The notes: generated from the letters alone by a model not told the origin. DNA of 64,000 nucleotides from Bemisia tabaci (GCF_918797505.1 NC_092797.1:54658157-54722156); one strand, 5' to 3'; shown: positions 34,201 through 42,000, counted from the stretch's first letter. A program made the numbers and translations.

Positions 34201-36075
34201 CATCCCACGCCATTGTCCCTGGCAAAATCCGGACAGGAGTTTCCCCGAGAAATCGCGGCGTTACCGTCTCCCGTCGCCGTTTTCGTAAGAGGCGCTCGGC
34301 GCTTGGGGCGTCGTCGCGTCGGCGTCGGCGTCGCATCGGTTACGCCGCGCTTGCGAAACCAGAGAAAGTGTAAGGATCGGTCTCCCTTTCCTTGGACTCA
34401 CTTTCAGTTTCAACGCTTGTGTTTCAACTCGGAACGACACAGTCGCGGAGTCGTGTAAACAGCCATTCACCCGAGCCGTGCTTTGCTGGTCGCGAGCTTT
34501 GGGAGAACCACCGCCGCCGCCGCGCCCGCATTGTCCCGGATTAAGCCCGCGCTAAGTTCCAAAACGCTCCCAAAGAGGCCGAGAAAGTATTCCAACGATT
34601 CTGCCGTACTAAAGAAAAACGCCACATGAACATCCGAGAGTTGCCAAATTTCCCCTCCTGAAATATTAATTTTCGAGAAAAAGAATGAACACTTATGCTT
34701 GAAATTTTTTGGTCCTTTAGACCACATTGCGAAGAAAATTCTCTGCAAAAATAGACGTGGAATATTCACAAGTTTTCCTGAAAATTCTTATTTTACCAAA
34801 AGAACTTTGGGAACGCACGAAGGTTCATACGGCCGGCGTTTCCTTAGCACGGCAGAATTCATCCCGCCTCACGACGCTGCGTCCCGGGGCCGGGTCTGAT
34901 GCAGGTGCTTCCTTGGATCTGAGATAAAAGCTCCCATCTTCAGGAAAAATTCCGCCGTCACCCTAATCAAGATTTTTCATTTTTCTTCCATACATGCCAC
35001 TCTATTAATAGGATGCATGATCCGTTTCCCATGATCCGTCTCATGCAATTTGAGTTTTTAATGGTATGCCACTATTGGTAGTTGCATAGCACTGAGAAAA
35101 AACTGTTGGTAGTTGCATAGCACTGAGAAAAAACTGTGGGCGTGAAAATCATAATTACGAGCTATATAGCACTACTGTCCATTACGGGCCAAAAGTTACA
35201 GGTGGAGCAGACGTTGTGCCGGCCTCTACACCCGGAGCAGTTGGAGCTACGGCTCCAACACCCCAGAACTCCGAGCGTCTGGACGGGCAAACGAACGGTA
35301 TAATGCTATACAGTATAGCCCGTAACTACAGCTTCCATGCCCGCAGTTTTTTCTTTTTTCATTTTTATTATTATTATTTTTTAGTGTAGAACAGTGGAAT
35401 TCCATCTCAAGGTTATACAACCTTGACTCAAACAATTAAATTTTTTGCAAAACTATGACAGCGAATTTTTACCCAGAATTGGACGTATTTCTGTCAAACG
35501 GAACTAAGCACCAATTTGAGTTCCTGTTGAGGAATCTAGAATATCGAATAGCGCGTTCTGTCATAGGGAACTAAGCGCCATGGAAAAGAATTGCGAGTAT
35601 AGGACGGAATGAGCCCGACGCCCGGTTCCGCCGCCAATCCAAGCCCCCCTCTACCTTTCATCCCGTATGGCGCTTAGTTTCGTTTGACAGAAATACGTCT
35701 AATTGTGCTGAGCTTTACGTGCAATCGAAGGGAATAAATCAGTGAAATATTCAGTCAGAAGTGTCAATTTTCGCGCCCTGGCCCAAGGCCGCTGCTACCT
35801 CTTCCTTCTCGCAAAAGACAGCTTGAAAAATGAATAAAAAATGAATAAAAAATCTGTGCTAATAAAAATCGCCGAATCTTCGATGCAATGCATTGTCTCC
35901 TTAGAACAAGTAATAAAGGGATACTCACAACGCTGGCGTACTGGTACTGACTAGAGTCATCGTATGGGAACACTATGCTGGATCGGGACTGCGCCTTCTG
36001 ACTCACATTGCTGCTGGAGGGAGGGCCGCCACTCACTCCCCAAACTCCCGTCAACAGTGACACCAAGAAAATTCG
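9989..36075 (-). CDS. six-exon gene for a secreted Tyr/Pro/Ser-rich protein (5' coding exon missing)
   Basis: Join of 36075-35929, 27715-27542, 26336-26077, 15494-15111, 11310-10846 and 10202-9989. Every junction has an AG acceptor and GT donor, and phases match: 0, 0, then three splits after the second codon base. This gives 547 codons and TAG. The first residues (RIFLVSLLTGVWGVSG, then GPPSSS) read as a signal peptide, so the product is probably secreted. The mature part has no recognised domain: Ser/Gly/Pro-rich exons, then Pro/Tyr-rich, then charged Tyr-rich exons with Glu, Asp and Lys runs. The Rebers-Riddiford chitin-binding pattern is absent. A cuticle or extracellular-matrix protein is a guess from composition only. 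The reading frame meets a stop just upstream of the first exon, so the ATG must come from an upstream exon ending in phase 0; I did not find it in 36-64 kb. Exons are GC-rich compared with the AT-rich introns. Confidence 0.85.
10203..10845 (-). other. intron (643 bp) with one MITE
   Basis: Contains a MITE of the TGGATTACATTTTGCAA family at 10384-10520 and C-rich, CGTTAC-repeating low-complexity DNA at 10660-10770. No other coding signal is visible. Confidence 0.7.
10384..10520. mobile_element. MITE, TGGATTACATTTTGCAA family
   Basis: 137 bp with inverted ends TGGATTACATTTTGCAATAA / TTGCAAAATGTAATCCA and inner AACCACTAT / ATAGTGGTT. Relatives at 27191-27315, 27791-27929, 46919-47173, 25491-25755 and 4230-4385. 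Confidence 0.75.
10846..11310 (-). CDS. longest exon, charged Tyr-rich (154 full codons)
   Basis: Acceptor CTTTTTCCAG; donor GTATAG after CGACCAG. Encodes NEKPYKTSYDSDKEFYEKPA, then a Tyr/Glu-rich segment, a VSITKPRVIGFKTLRDREYR segment that is the least low-complexity part of the protein, and a Ser-rich tail. Third codon positions are strongly G/C, which fits real coding sequence in an AT-rich background. The Arg/Ser junction codon is split with the next exon. Confidence 0.88.
11387..11617. mobile_element. CACTGG-type MITE, TA duplication
   Basis: 231 bp beginning CACTGGAAAAAAAAC, with inner inverted repeats around TTGGATCTAGAGTCCAGACT. TA lies on both sides (11385-11386, 11618-11619). Close relatives: 47951-48175 and 32159-32325 (the latter with perfect CACTGG/CAGTG ends and TA on both sides). 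Confidence 0.75.
11752..12024. mobile_element. GCGGGC-type MITE nested in the outer element
   Basis: Starts GTGGGCCGATTATTGACA and ends in the inverse, TTTCAATAATCAGCCCG, with inner AGACAAAG / CTTTGTCT motifs. The family is abundant here: 12396-14398, 14401-15085, 28344-30805 (split), 43174-43456, 50939-51212, 59970-60241, 60273-60545. Confidence 0.7.
12564..14296. mobile_element. 1.7-kb TIR element, CACGGAAAAAA ends
   Basis: Besides the short ends it has a second pair of inverted segments of about 85 bp: 12570-12655 mirrors 14045-14135 (GTCAACGATTTTTTGTC / GACAAAAAATCGTTGAC). It contains the hairpin repeat at 13219-13666. No transposase is visible, so it is non-autonomous. Confidence 0.55.
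13219..13666. repeat. hairpin repeat family, copy 2
   Basis: Matches 49950-50450 in the same orientation from GTGCTTTGGAAATCATTAA to CAAGATACT. Its core, 13457-13532, is a near-perfect 76-bp hairpin (TGGCGCCTACAAACCTAAGT...GGCGCCA) with additional outer pairing CCAGCGCTA / TAGCGCTGG (13439-13447, 13542-13550). Confidence 0.75.
14401..15085. mobile_element. GCGGGC-type element with nested GGTAA-rich MITE
   Basis: Host ends are GCGGGCCGATAACTG and TTTCAATAATGAGCCCGC. It abuts the previous copy with only TT between. The nested MITE occupies 14631-15042 and splits the host inside its CTTCTTTGT motif. Confidence 0.65.
14631..15042. mobile_element. MITE built of GGTAA/TTACC motifs
   Basis: About 410 bp with CACTGAAAAAAAA / TTTTTTTTCAGTA ends. 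The inside is dominated by dispersed GGTAATTTTACC and ACCAAG..CTTGGT motifs in both orientations, giving many alternative stems. A shorter analogue is at 61782-62001. Confidence 0.65.
15111..15494 (-). CDS. basic/acidic Tyr-rich exon (127 full codons)
   Basis: Acceptor ACATTTTTTCAG; donor GTGAGT after TATTACGG. The first base completes the Arg codon of the upstream exon and the last two bases start a Gly codon. Encodes YPGAAPYYLMPPFKKLHHGK, a basic RRPKKKHPQHPQH patch and an acidic EEELQMYEE run. The exon is clearly GC-richer than its surroundings and a GGACGTATTTCT element begins only about 35 bp upstream in the intron. Confidence 0.88.
15529..16306. mobile_element. two overlapping GGACGTATTTCTAC elements in tandem
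   Basis: Copies run about 15529-15960 and 15948-16306, each with a CATGAGCC / GGCTCATGA inner pair and GACCTATGTG / CACATAGGTC near the ends. A third start (15573) shows a duplicated end of about 45 bp. The elements share a terminal GGACGTATTT. Confidence 0.65.
16323..16575. mobile_element. MITE rich in CGAAC/GTTCG motifs
   Basis: Starts CACTGAAAACAAAATTGGTC; inside are many GGTTCG / CGAACC motifs in both orientations. Similar sequence at 37265-37470, 57612-57770, 58275-58395 and 62821-62865. Confidence 0.5.
16576..17367. other. nothing recognised
   Basis: AT-rich intronic DNA; 16576-16760 keeps some GTTCGG-like motifs. No supported ORF. Confidence 0.4.
18125..21095. repeat. 36-bp GC-rich minisatellite, about 80 copies
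   Basis: The unit reads roughly GGCTCCTTAGGGGTCAGG then GGGCTGGCCCCCGGGTTT, and contains the palindrome GGGGGCTGGCCCCC. Two higher-order levels show: a variant with GACCCCCGCGATCGG recurs mostly about every 144 bp between 20430 and 20970, and a marked block (TCAAAGGACTGGCC at 18301) recurs at 19161, an 860-bp offset. Because 36 is divisible by three, long frames of a 12-residue repeat (GSLGVRGLAPGF) remain open by arithmetic. Confidence 0.92.
21096..22118. other. unassigned DNA inside the composite repeat
   Basis: AT-rich. A plus ORF at 21253-21516 (87 aa) has no recognisable motif or splice context. Nothing else seen. Confidence 0.35.
22119..23748. mobile_element. long snapback element, 757-bp arms, TTC duplication
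   Basis: Arms 22119-22875 and 22992-23748 are exactly equal in length and nearly identical; the loop is 116 bp. Ends are CACAGCCCTGCG / CGCAGGGCTGTG with TTC immediately outside both ends (22116-22118, 23749-23751). A CAC start and a 3-bp duplication resemble CACTA-type elements, but the class is not secure. Nothing coding is visible. Confidence 0.85.
23749..24764. other. unassigned stretch then CCGGAAATC-rich repeat
   Basis: 23752-24360: nothing recognised. 24360-24764: diverged tandem use of (A/G)ACC(G)GAAA(A/T) with GACCxACC, the same low-complexity style as the composite arm. Confidence 0.45.
25491..25755. mobile_element. diverged MITE, TTTTGCAAA..GGAACC family
   Basis: ATTGTATTTTGCAAAAAGAACC mirrors GGTTCCTCTTTGCAAAATGCA; inner CATTGCAATGTTGCTA / TAGCAACATTCCAATG pair. 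Next to the outer end of the composite repeat. The remaining 25756-26040 shows nothing. Confidence 0.6.
26077..26336 (-). CDS. Pro/Tyr-rich exon (86 codons plus 2 bases)
   Basis: The acceptor is AATTTCAG before GAGGAG. The exon ends AACAG before GTATGC, leaving two bases of an Arg codon that is completed by the next exon. It encodes EEIIMGSAASHSPYVYYADP through repeated YxxxPxY spacing to RLRKPYYRN. The 5' boundary is not forced by the frame, because the ORF runs on upstream, but the acceptor and the phase-0 match support it. Confidence 0.85.
26434..26686. mobile_element. MITE, CTGCCGTGCTAAGG family, TCTA duplication
   Basis: 253 bp with ends CTGCCGTGTTAAGGAAGAAC / its inverse CCTTAGCACGGCAG and flanking TCTA on both sides. 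Inner inverted motifs: TTTCCTTCGATAAAA / TTGTCGAAGGAAA. Located in the 26337-27541 intron. Confidence 0.8.
26865..27180. repeat. purine-rich (GA/GGA/AAAG) tract, about 315 bp
   Basis: The plus strand is nearly all A and G with few breaks. The complementary-strand ORFs (Phe/Ser/Leu-rich) are products of the tract and not genes. Confidence 0.85.
27191..27315. mobile_element. MITE, TGGATTACATTTTGCAA family
   Basis: TTGGACCACATTTTGCAATAAGG at the left mirrors CCTTATAAAAAAATGTAAT at the right, with ATTTCTAGCTC / AGCCAGAAAT inside. Diverged ends. Confidence 0.6.
27542..27715 (-). CDS. Ser/Gly/Pro-rich exon (58 codons, phase 0 to 0)
   Basis: Follows TTGAACAG and ends CCACAG before GTTTGT. Encodes GSSYYGSAAPPSLF onward to GTRYIFPQ. 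Composition is low-complexity Ser, Gly and Pro. A MITE (27791-27929) sits only about 75 bp upstream of this exon inside the intron. Confidence 0.85.
27791..27929. mobile_element. MITE, TGGATTACATTTTGCAA family, near an exon
   Basis: 139 bp, ends TGGATTACATTTTGCATTAA / TTGCAAAATGTAATCCA. Lies about 75 bp upstream of the acceptor of exon 27715-27542. Confidence 0.75.
28638..30597. mobile_element. TIR element with CCCAGATAAGACA ends
   Basis: 1960 bp. Both ends are rich in CAATATT motifs (28665-29040 and 30370-30595), so secondary structure is extensive. The interior has a TAATA microsatellite near 29200, A-rich AAATGAAGTAAA-like low complexity at 29580-30075 including a long A run, and a tRNA-like SINE at about 30110-30300. 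Confidence 0.65.
30160..30300 (+). repeat. tRNA-derived SINE (pol III A and B boxes)
   Basis: The A box AGCTCAATCGGTAG is at 30172-30185 and the B box GGTTCAATCCC at 30215-30225, the spacing expected for a tRNA-like internal promoter. The T-arm pairs only partly and no acceptor stem closes, so this is not a functional tRNA. The tail to about 30300 ends in T/A-rich DNA. Confidence 0.65.
30880..31095. repeat. short dispersed repeat shared with 38530-38785
   Basis: Both stretches share CAACTATTCG(A/T)GC followed by GTGTTGCAGC- or GTGCTGCATC-like sequence, then GAAAA(A/T)TGAAGGCG. Diverged. Function unknown. Confidence 0.4.
31308..31532. mobile_element. GGACGTATTTCTGTCAAACGG-type MITE
   Basis: Ends TAGACGTATTTCTGTCAAAC / GTTTGACAGAAATACCTCCA, inner GGCGCTTAGTTCCGT pair. 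Closely similar copy in the opposite orientation at 35478-35702; other members at 33250-33385, 33552-33682 and 33690-33850 (partial). Confidence 0.75.
32159..32325. mobile_element. CACTGG-type MITE with clear TA duplication
   Basis: 167 bp, CACTGGGCAAAAAG to CTATTTTTTGCAGTG, flanked by TA on both sides. Inner TTGGATCTAGAGTC / GACTCTAGATTCAA pair marks it as family of 11387-11617 and 47951-48175. Confidence 0.8.
32524..32680. mobile_element. hAT-type MITE relative (AGTGGCG family)
   Basis: Runs in reverse relative to 60570-60742: TGGAGTGCTTTGCGATAAA at the left, CATTCACGCCACGTCGCTGG at the right, with CGATTATCAAGGTGTTC inside. Confidence 0.6.
33250..33850. mobile_element. cluster of three GGACGTATTTCTGCC MITEs
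   Basis: 33250-33385, 33552-33682 and a partial 33690-33850. The two complete ones share GAGCCC / GGGCTC inner pairs and CGGAACTATGT / ACGTAGTTCCG ends. 33386-33551 is unassigned. Confidence 0.65.
33856..34098. mobile_element. MITE, CTGCCGTGCTAAGG family
   Basis: Ends CTGCATGCTAAGGAAAATCG / TTTCCTTAGCACGGCAG, 243 bp. Flanks AATA / TATA are an imperfect 4-bp duplication. Confidence 0.7.
34100..34600. other. GC- and CpG-rich block inside an intron
   Basis: Strong local rise in GC with many CG dinucleotides, (GTCGGC)-like and GCC-repeat runs. On the plus strand an initiator-like TTTCAGTTTCAACG lies near 34408. It could be an internal or antisense promoter, but no ORF or splice pattern proves it. 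Confidence 0.35.
34601..34855. mobile_element. MITE, CTGCCGTGCTAAGG family
   Basis: 255 bp, ends CTGCCGTACTAAAGAAAAAC / CCTTAGCACGGCAG; flanks GATT / AATT nearly match. Confidence 0.65.
35075..35365. mobile_element. GC-rich-centre MITE with a duplicated end
   Basis: A 31-bp segment (TTGGTAGTTGCATAGCACTG onward) is repeated exactly in tandem at 35075-35105 and 35106-35136. It leads into an element CACTGAGAAAAAACTGTGGG...CCGCAGTTTTTTC whose middle has GGAGCTACGGCTCC-type palindromes. A relative is at 63723-63927. Confidence 0.6.
35478..35702. mobile_element. GGACGTATTTCTGTCAAACGG-type MITE
   Basis: Mirror-orientation relative of 31308-31532 sharing the GAATGAGCCCGACGCC and CCGCCAATCCAAGCCCCCCT blocks. 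Confidence 0.75.
35929..36075 (-). CDS. exon with signal-peptide core (49 codons, phase 0 to 0)
   Basis: The acceptor CTGTTGCAG lies just before 36075 and the donor GTGAGT just after 35929. The in-frame TTG that could be taken as a start is part of the acceptor, and a TAA stands in frame a few codons further upstream, so this exon cannot start the protein. It encodes a hydrophobic LVSLLTGVWGVSG core, a likely cleavage site before GPPSS, and a Ser/Gln-rich stretch ending in PYDDSSQYQYASV. Confidence 0.85.
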
Positions 36076-36119
36076 CTGCAACAGGCAAGAGATAAAGCGT
36101 TAGTATCGTTACGGTACCA

Positions 36120-39100
36120 CGGTGCGTTCAGAGAAACGCACCACGAAGAAAAATTCAATATGAGCACTCTTTTTCATGTATTGGTACATCTGGGCTTTTT
36201 ATGTGTTCATAAGATGAACCGATTATTTTCCAAATCAAGTAAGCGCAAAAATTCCGAATGCGAGAAAGACCAGAAAACCCGTTTTATTTGTTATGTTGAC
36301 AATCTTCGACACTTTCAGCTTTCTCATATGTCTCGTTTGTCTTCTGCTATTTCAGTGATTTCATTTAAAAGACATTAGACGAATTTTTATAGAAGTTCGA
36401 TTTCGAAAATTTGACAATTACTGATCTCTTCTGCTATATCACGGCAGCGCAGATTCTGACATAATTGCACTGGAAAAACTTCCATCGTGCGGCTTCCCAT
36501 TTTTCTCGATGAATAAAAAGGGTCACCTAATCCGACCTGATGAAGAGGCCCATCTCCCGCACACACTTCTCCGTAATCGCGAACGCCACGGAAAAGACAC
36601 GTTTTTGCGGGTGGTGTATTTTGAAGAGGACGATGGAGAGGGGTATGATTTGCAAATTTTCGTGGCCATGCTACACTCGAGTGACGATTCTCACAATTTT
36701 CCTCTCAGAATATAATTTCACTTTTCGAATAATCTGCCAGAGGTGCGCCTCGCTAATTGGAATTGTGAGCTGTTGTCATTTAGGTTAAAATGTCTCTTCG
36801 CCGGTTTGATGCGCAGTCAAAAAGTTTTCCATTCGCACGAAGCACTAAGGTTTTAGACTCAGGTATCCAAAATTTTCAACCCTAGGATCAGAAAGGGTTG
36901 CAGTTATTCATGAAAAATAAAATCTTGAATCTTCATACATGACATTTCAGAAAAATATGAAAAATATGGAACAATAGTTTTTGAAATTAAATGTAAAATT
37001 TAATGGCAGGCGATTGGTTTTTGCTTGATGGTGTTTTTTAGTGCGTGTTGCATACCCTGCCCCTGAAAACGTTTCATATGTTTCATATTTTTGACAACTG
37101 CATGAAATTTCACGAAATATTTCATGGAGATTTTCAATATTTCATATTTTTCATTTCACACGTATAACCCAGGGATCCGACTCTCGGTACAGTTGATTGA
37201 AGTCTTGTGTAAAAAACATGAGCATTACTTATAGCTGACAAAAACCCTAATCATGTGAATTGACCAACCATGTTCTATATTCCGTTTGTCGAACCAAACT
37301 TTTGAGTCGTCAAACACAAACATTCGTTTCAAAAGATCGAACTCCGTAAATGAACCGAACGGAGAAAAGAGGTACGGTCACACAAATCAAACGTCCGGTT
37401 CCACTTATCAAAATTTCTCTTTAGCAGAGCGGATAGCTCGATCGCTACGGAACACCGAATTCTTTTGGTGAATACATATAATTACTACATTTTTAAAATA
37501 CTGTAGGTAGTATGTTTCGCGATGCGGTAATTTGATATAAAACTCCAGAGAGTGCCACTGGGCAGGTATTTTCTAACTTTTTACTTGTAAACTTATCGAA
37601 AACAACGATCTTATTGCTTCAATGAGAAAAAAAAAACAGTGAGGACAATGATCAGATCGTGCACTAAGAACAAACACATGAATGATGCGAACTTGACAAC
37701 AGTGCTTATTTCTTTATCCACCTTGCTAGGATAAACAAAGTATGCCCTAAAGCTACATTTTTACGGATGATGTCGCTCTATTTTTATTTTAATTTTGAAA
37801 TAAAATTTCTGCACGAAGGTTTGTACATTTTGGCAATTCAGAAGAGTCTCCTACGCGGAAGGAAAGTGCGACTGATGAACCGCTGTTCTGAGGGAAACTC
37901 ACTTTGTCACTTAAGATTTGACCCTAATTTTTAAAGACTGAAGAAAAAACTTAGTATTTAACTTGTACACAAACTTTCTACGCCTTAACGAGCCTTCCTT
38001 GCTCCCTGCATCCCAGTCTAATGAGCAGCAACCCGAGGTCTCCGAAAGAGGTTTCATAGTTCAGACGAAGCATATTTAGAGTGGAAAGACAAAACTTCGC
38101 AAAAGTGGGAAAAGCTATTCTCAAAGAATACGAGGACATTTTTGACCAGACAGAAGAATACAGAATATCATAACGGATAGTAAAATACAAGATACAGAAT
38201 TTTAACAAAAGATCAGAGAACTCATTGATGTCAAAAAAGAATTTGGAGGAAATGTATGAAATGAATAAAAAAATAAGTTTGGTAACTGATTTTGACGATG
38301 AAACCACATGAACTTGAACATGTGGTTGGATGTAACCACCCCGAGGCAGAAACACCAAAACGTATCCAATAACGTCCGAAAAAACTTAAAATTCAGTAAT
38401 AGGTACCAAGCTTGAAAAAAAGTGTCATCCATATATTTTGAGACATAAACCGCCCAAAAAAGTGCAATTATGCCGGAGATAGTATGACTATGGTGTGCAG
38501 TTAAAAAGACATAGTTACAAGAAGAACGCTATAAAGAAATGTTGGTGTTGTTGAGAAATGGGAAGTATGGACGAAATCCTTCGGCTGTCTTCCTCACGTA
38601 TAGCCCTTGAAACACCACTACGAATAAGACAAACGGAAACATACACAATAGGGAAATAGAGCGAGGGAAAGGATGCGCGTTGACGACGGCGCAGTGATAC
38701 AACTATTCGTGCTTGATGGACGTCTGTGCTGCATCTGAAAAATTGAAGGCGCGATGACACGATGCGTTAACTCGCAATGCTCCGATATATGTTATCAATG
38801 AGGTGTCGCTCAGATTTGGGAGAAAAGTTAAAAAAAGAGGCCGGAATACGTCTTTCCTGTCTTCGGCTGTGTCGATACCTACTCGAATTTTTCTTTTTTT
38901 TTCGGGTTCATTTCTGAATCTTTTTTAGGATGGATTTGCAGACCTACATCTAAAGCTCGTGTAAATTGCATTACTGGCTTGATTCCTTTGGAAATAATAG
39001 TGCTTGGATGTGTCTAGTAGCTTTGATTTTTTATTTGCTCTTTAATTTTAGAAGTCTATCGCTTACTTCAATACGTTCAATTTTGCAATTTTTACTATGT

Positions 39101-39335
39101 TCGATTAATCAACTTTGAACCTGAAAACAGCGTAAACTTGTGCTGTTTTGCCAAAATTTTCTGAGCCCCCTTCCACGTAGGTGGTGCTCTTTCGGGTAAT
39201 ATCGCATCACGCCCTTCAACCAGCCAAAGGTCTGCGCCCTCAGATGTGAGCCAGTCCGACCCTGCCTGAATCTTGTTTTTTATAGATAAAAAAAGAAAAA
39301 AAAAACACTATAAGAAGCAGCCCAAACTGTATGTA
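36120..39335. other. no gene seen upstream of the last recognised exon
   Basis: Contains a small inverted pair GTGCGTT / AACGCAC at 36122-36142, a GTTCG-rich MITE-like segment at 37265-37470 and the short dispersed repeat at 38530-38785. The missing 5' exon of the minus-strand gene could be here or farther up; I could not identify it. Confidence 0.45.
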
Positions 39336-39721
39336 ACAAGGTGGAGAAATGGTGTTGGGTCCAAACCATTTCGCGGGGATTACAAAGCCAAGAAGTTCCA
39401 AAAATTATAATTAGAGTCGAAATTAAATTTTTTGAACTCTAATGCGTACCAGAACGAAACTGAGGGGGGAGAGTGTTCAGCTAAAGCATTTTGCGTTAGA
39501 ATATTAAGTTGGAGTCATGCCGAGAGATCCATACCGATTTGACTCCAACTTAATATTCCAATGCAAACTGCCTGAGTTGAACACTCTCCCCCCTCAGTTT
39601 CGTACTGGTACGCACTAGAGTTCAATAAATTTAATTTTGACTCTAATTATAATTTTTGGAACTTCTTGGCTTTGTTTTCCCCGCGAAATGGTGTGGACCC
39701 AGCACCATTTCTCCACCTTGT
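39336..39721. mobile_element. 386-bp near-perfect palindrome (182-bp arms)
   Basis: Arms 39336-39517 and 39540-39721 are equal in length, with a loop of only 22 bp. Ends are ACAAGGTGGAGAAATGGTG / CACCATTTCTCCACCTTGT. A clear target duplication was not found. Probably a foldback MITE. Confidence 0.85.
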
Positions 39722-40054
39722 TTTTTATAGAGTTGTCACCTTTTTTAAATGTGCGCCTTAACTTGTGACTAACTATTTCGCTTTTCCTCCAAATGATCTA
39801 CAATTTGTTTTCCAAGATTTATAATTTGCTTAGGTAAGCGCTAGCTTTGAACCCTACGCCTACCTTTATAAGCCTTACAAGTACATAAGTAAGCCTTACA
39901 AATTATTTTATGCTGAAGTACAATTTTTACTTGAACCCATTATTCAAAATATACGTCCCTATATTTTTAGAGATGTAAGTATTGGTCTCGCCACTGAGTG
40001 CTAGTCGTGGTTTTGATAGTAAAGCAAGAAATATCCACTCTGTTGTGATCGAGT

Positions 40055-40252
40055 TTCGCGGGAAAAATGAAATTGCTGATTTAACAATTTTGCAGATAAA
40101 AAGAGTGTTTGACATATTTCAATGTAGATTTTACAATAAAAGAATGCTAATTTAACCACTGGTTTTAACTGTTGTAAAATGTACGTTTAAAACACATCGA
40201 ACATATTTCTTAACACCAATTGTTAAATCAGCAATGTATATTTTTTCGTGAA
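40055..40252. mobile_element. MITE, GCTGATTTAACAATT family
   Basis: TTGCTGATTTAACAATTTTG mirrors CCAATTGTTAAATCAGCAA. Inner GCTAATTTAACCA / GTTTTAACTG. Relatives: 63115-63318 and 14130-14296 (end portion of the 1.7-kb element). Confidence 0.7.
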
Positions 40253-40576
40253 GTAGGTACGTCCAAAAGGACAACTAAATAGTCCGCCTCGGAACATCGA
40301 TCTTTGATAAAAAGGAAAATCAGCGAGGCATGTCAACAATGCTGAGACCCGGGTTAATGAATGGGCGAGTGCCCACGTGCAAATCTGCGGAGATGTAACG
40401 ATGCTATTGAACTCCTGTTACACACCGACACCGTAGCCGCTGATACTCTAAAAATCTCCATTTTATTTGAAACACAAAGATGGAGTGATCACATTGAAGA
40501 CTCTTAATAACGGTAATTTAGTCATTAAACACTTCAAATTCATATCTTCGAGGAGATTCATAACATGACAACAACG

Positions 40577-42000
40577 CACTATGGTCCACAGACCCTATTT
40601 AACGGAACTTTAGTCAAATTTTGAAGGTGGGAAAAATTAAAGTTTGGCACTACAGTTTTATCATACATACACCCATGGATCGTCACCTAAGTTTTCATCG
40701 ACTAATAATGATTTATAAGATTGTGACGGACCCTAACAACAGAGCGCGCGACAGGTCTTCATTAGCTGATTGTGGGCCGCATTCGGTGGTGCGTTACAAG
40801 GTGTTTATTTTACCGAGTTACGCATCATCTATGTAAATTTTTGGGCAACATGGTTCCACCTGGTGGCAAGTGACTTCCTTTTCACCCAGTTTCATTAATT
40901 TTGAACTGAAATTTGTATGCTTTTTAACGCTGCAAACATACGCCAAAAAATGATAGAAATCAGTGAAATTCGTAATTTTTAGGAAGCTCCAACTTTTTTT
41001 TAATTCTAGTTAATGCTTTGCGGATTGAAAAATCTTGTTCTACATATCCTTAAGTTTAAAATGAGGCCAATTTAAATGTCGCCTTTTGTCGCCTAATGGT
41101 CGAAATGAATTTTTTTCGGAGTGCACCTCCGTGCATCAAAATGTGGAATATTCCATGCATTTTTGGCGTTTTTGCGACTGTTAAATTTTTTATCGGTACA
41201 AAATGAAAGTATTCCGATATATTTTGATCTACTGAGTCCGAAAATGACCTTGGTTTTTTCTTATAACCTCTCGCTTTTCCGAAAAAGCGACTTTTTCCCG
41301 GGAAAATGAGCAAATTTGACGTATTTTTGCCATAATTGCAATTCATGTTGATAAATTATAGTGGACCCGCGGTAAAGAGATTCTGTTATGTATATTAAGC
41401 TGCTAAATCCGAATATGACCTAGGTTTTTTTTATCACACTCCAGTTCTCCGATAATGCCGATTTTCCCGAGCCTTTTGGGTAAAACCTTTTCCGGACTCT
41501 AAGTGTGTTAAAAATACATTTTAAAAATGATTTCGATGTGCGATACATCGATTCTTATGCATTCTGACTTGCTAAACCCGAATATGGCCTTAGATTTTTC
41601 CTATCATCCCTCATTATCCCGGAAAATTCAATTTTCCTTGGAGAACGAGCTTTTCCGGGTAAAATCGGTTTTTCCGAAAAATTGAAGGGTAATGGACAAA
41701 AACGGAGGTCATATTCGGATTTACCGCCTAAAAATACATAAGAATAACCTTATCTCGACCGACAGACATTTTTGTTATTATTTTTATACATGTCAAAATA
41801 GGGTGGAAAAAATCTTCAATCTTAAAAGCGCCAGAAATTACATTTGAAGTTAAGTTTCTCGGTCAGGATGTTAATATTTTGTTTAACTAAGATGTAAAAT
41901 GAAATCAGCGACCCAAAAATCATAAGATCCAACACCTTTTATGGCGGTGCAGTGCATTTTCGAATAAAGTTCCGTTGAATCCAGTCTGTGGACCATAGTG
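40577..42000. mobile_element. Transib-type non-autonomous element, CAACG duplication
   Basis: 1424 bp with ends CACTATGGTCCACAGAC / GTCTGTGGACCATAGTG and CAACG on both sides (40572-40576, 42001-42005). CACWATG ends with a 5-bp GC-containing duplication are the hallmark of Transib, the transposon group related to RAG1 and the V(D)J signal heptamer. The interior has no transposase. It contains three diverged tandem units near 41190-41300, 41385-41500 and 41560-41680 sharing CCGAATATGACC-like blocks. Confidence 0.85.

Larger units (their letters stand above)
27716..35928 (-). other. intron (8.2 kb) with nested elements and a SINE
   Basis: Contains MITEs, the three-level nest at 28344-30805, a GC-rich block at 34100-34560 and several GGACGTATTTCTG and CTGCCGTGCTAAGG elements. 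In 31560-32158 and 32700-33249 I see nothing recognisable. Confidence 0.65.

Noticed and set aside
36076..36081. TTG at 36081 as the start codon of the signal-peptide exon
   Set aside because: It lies within the splice acceptor TTGCAG and eukaryotic genes rarely start at TTG; an in-frame stop is just upstream.
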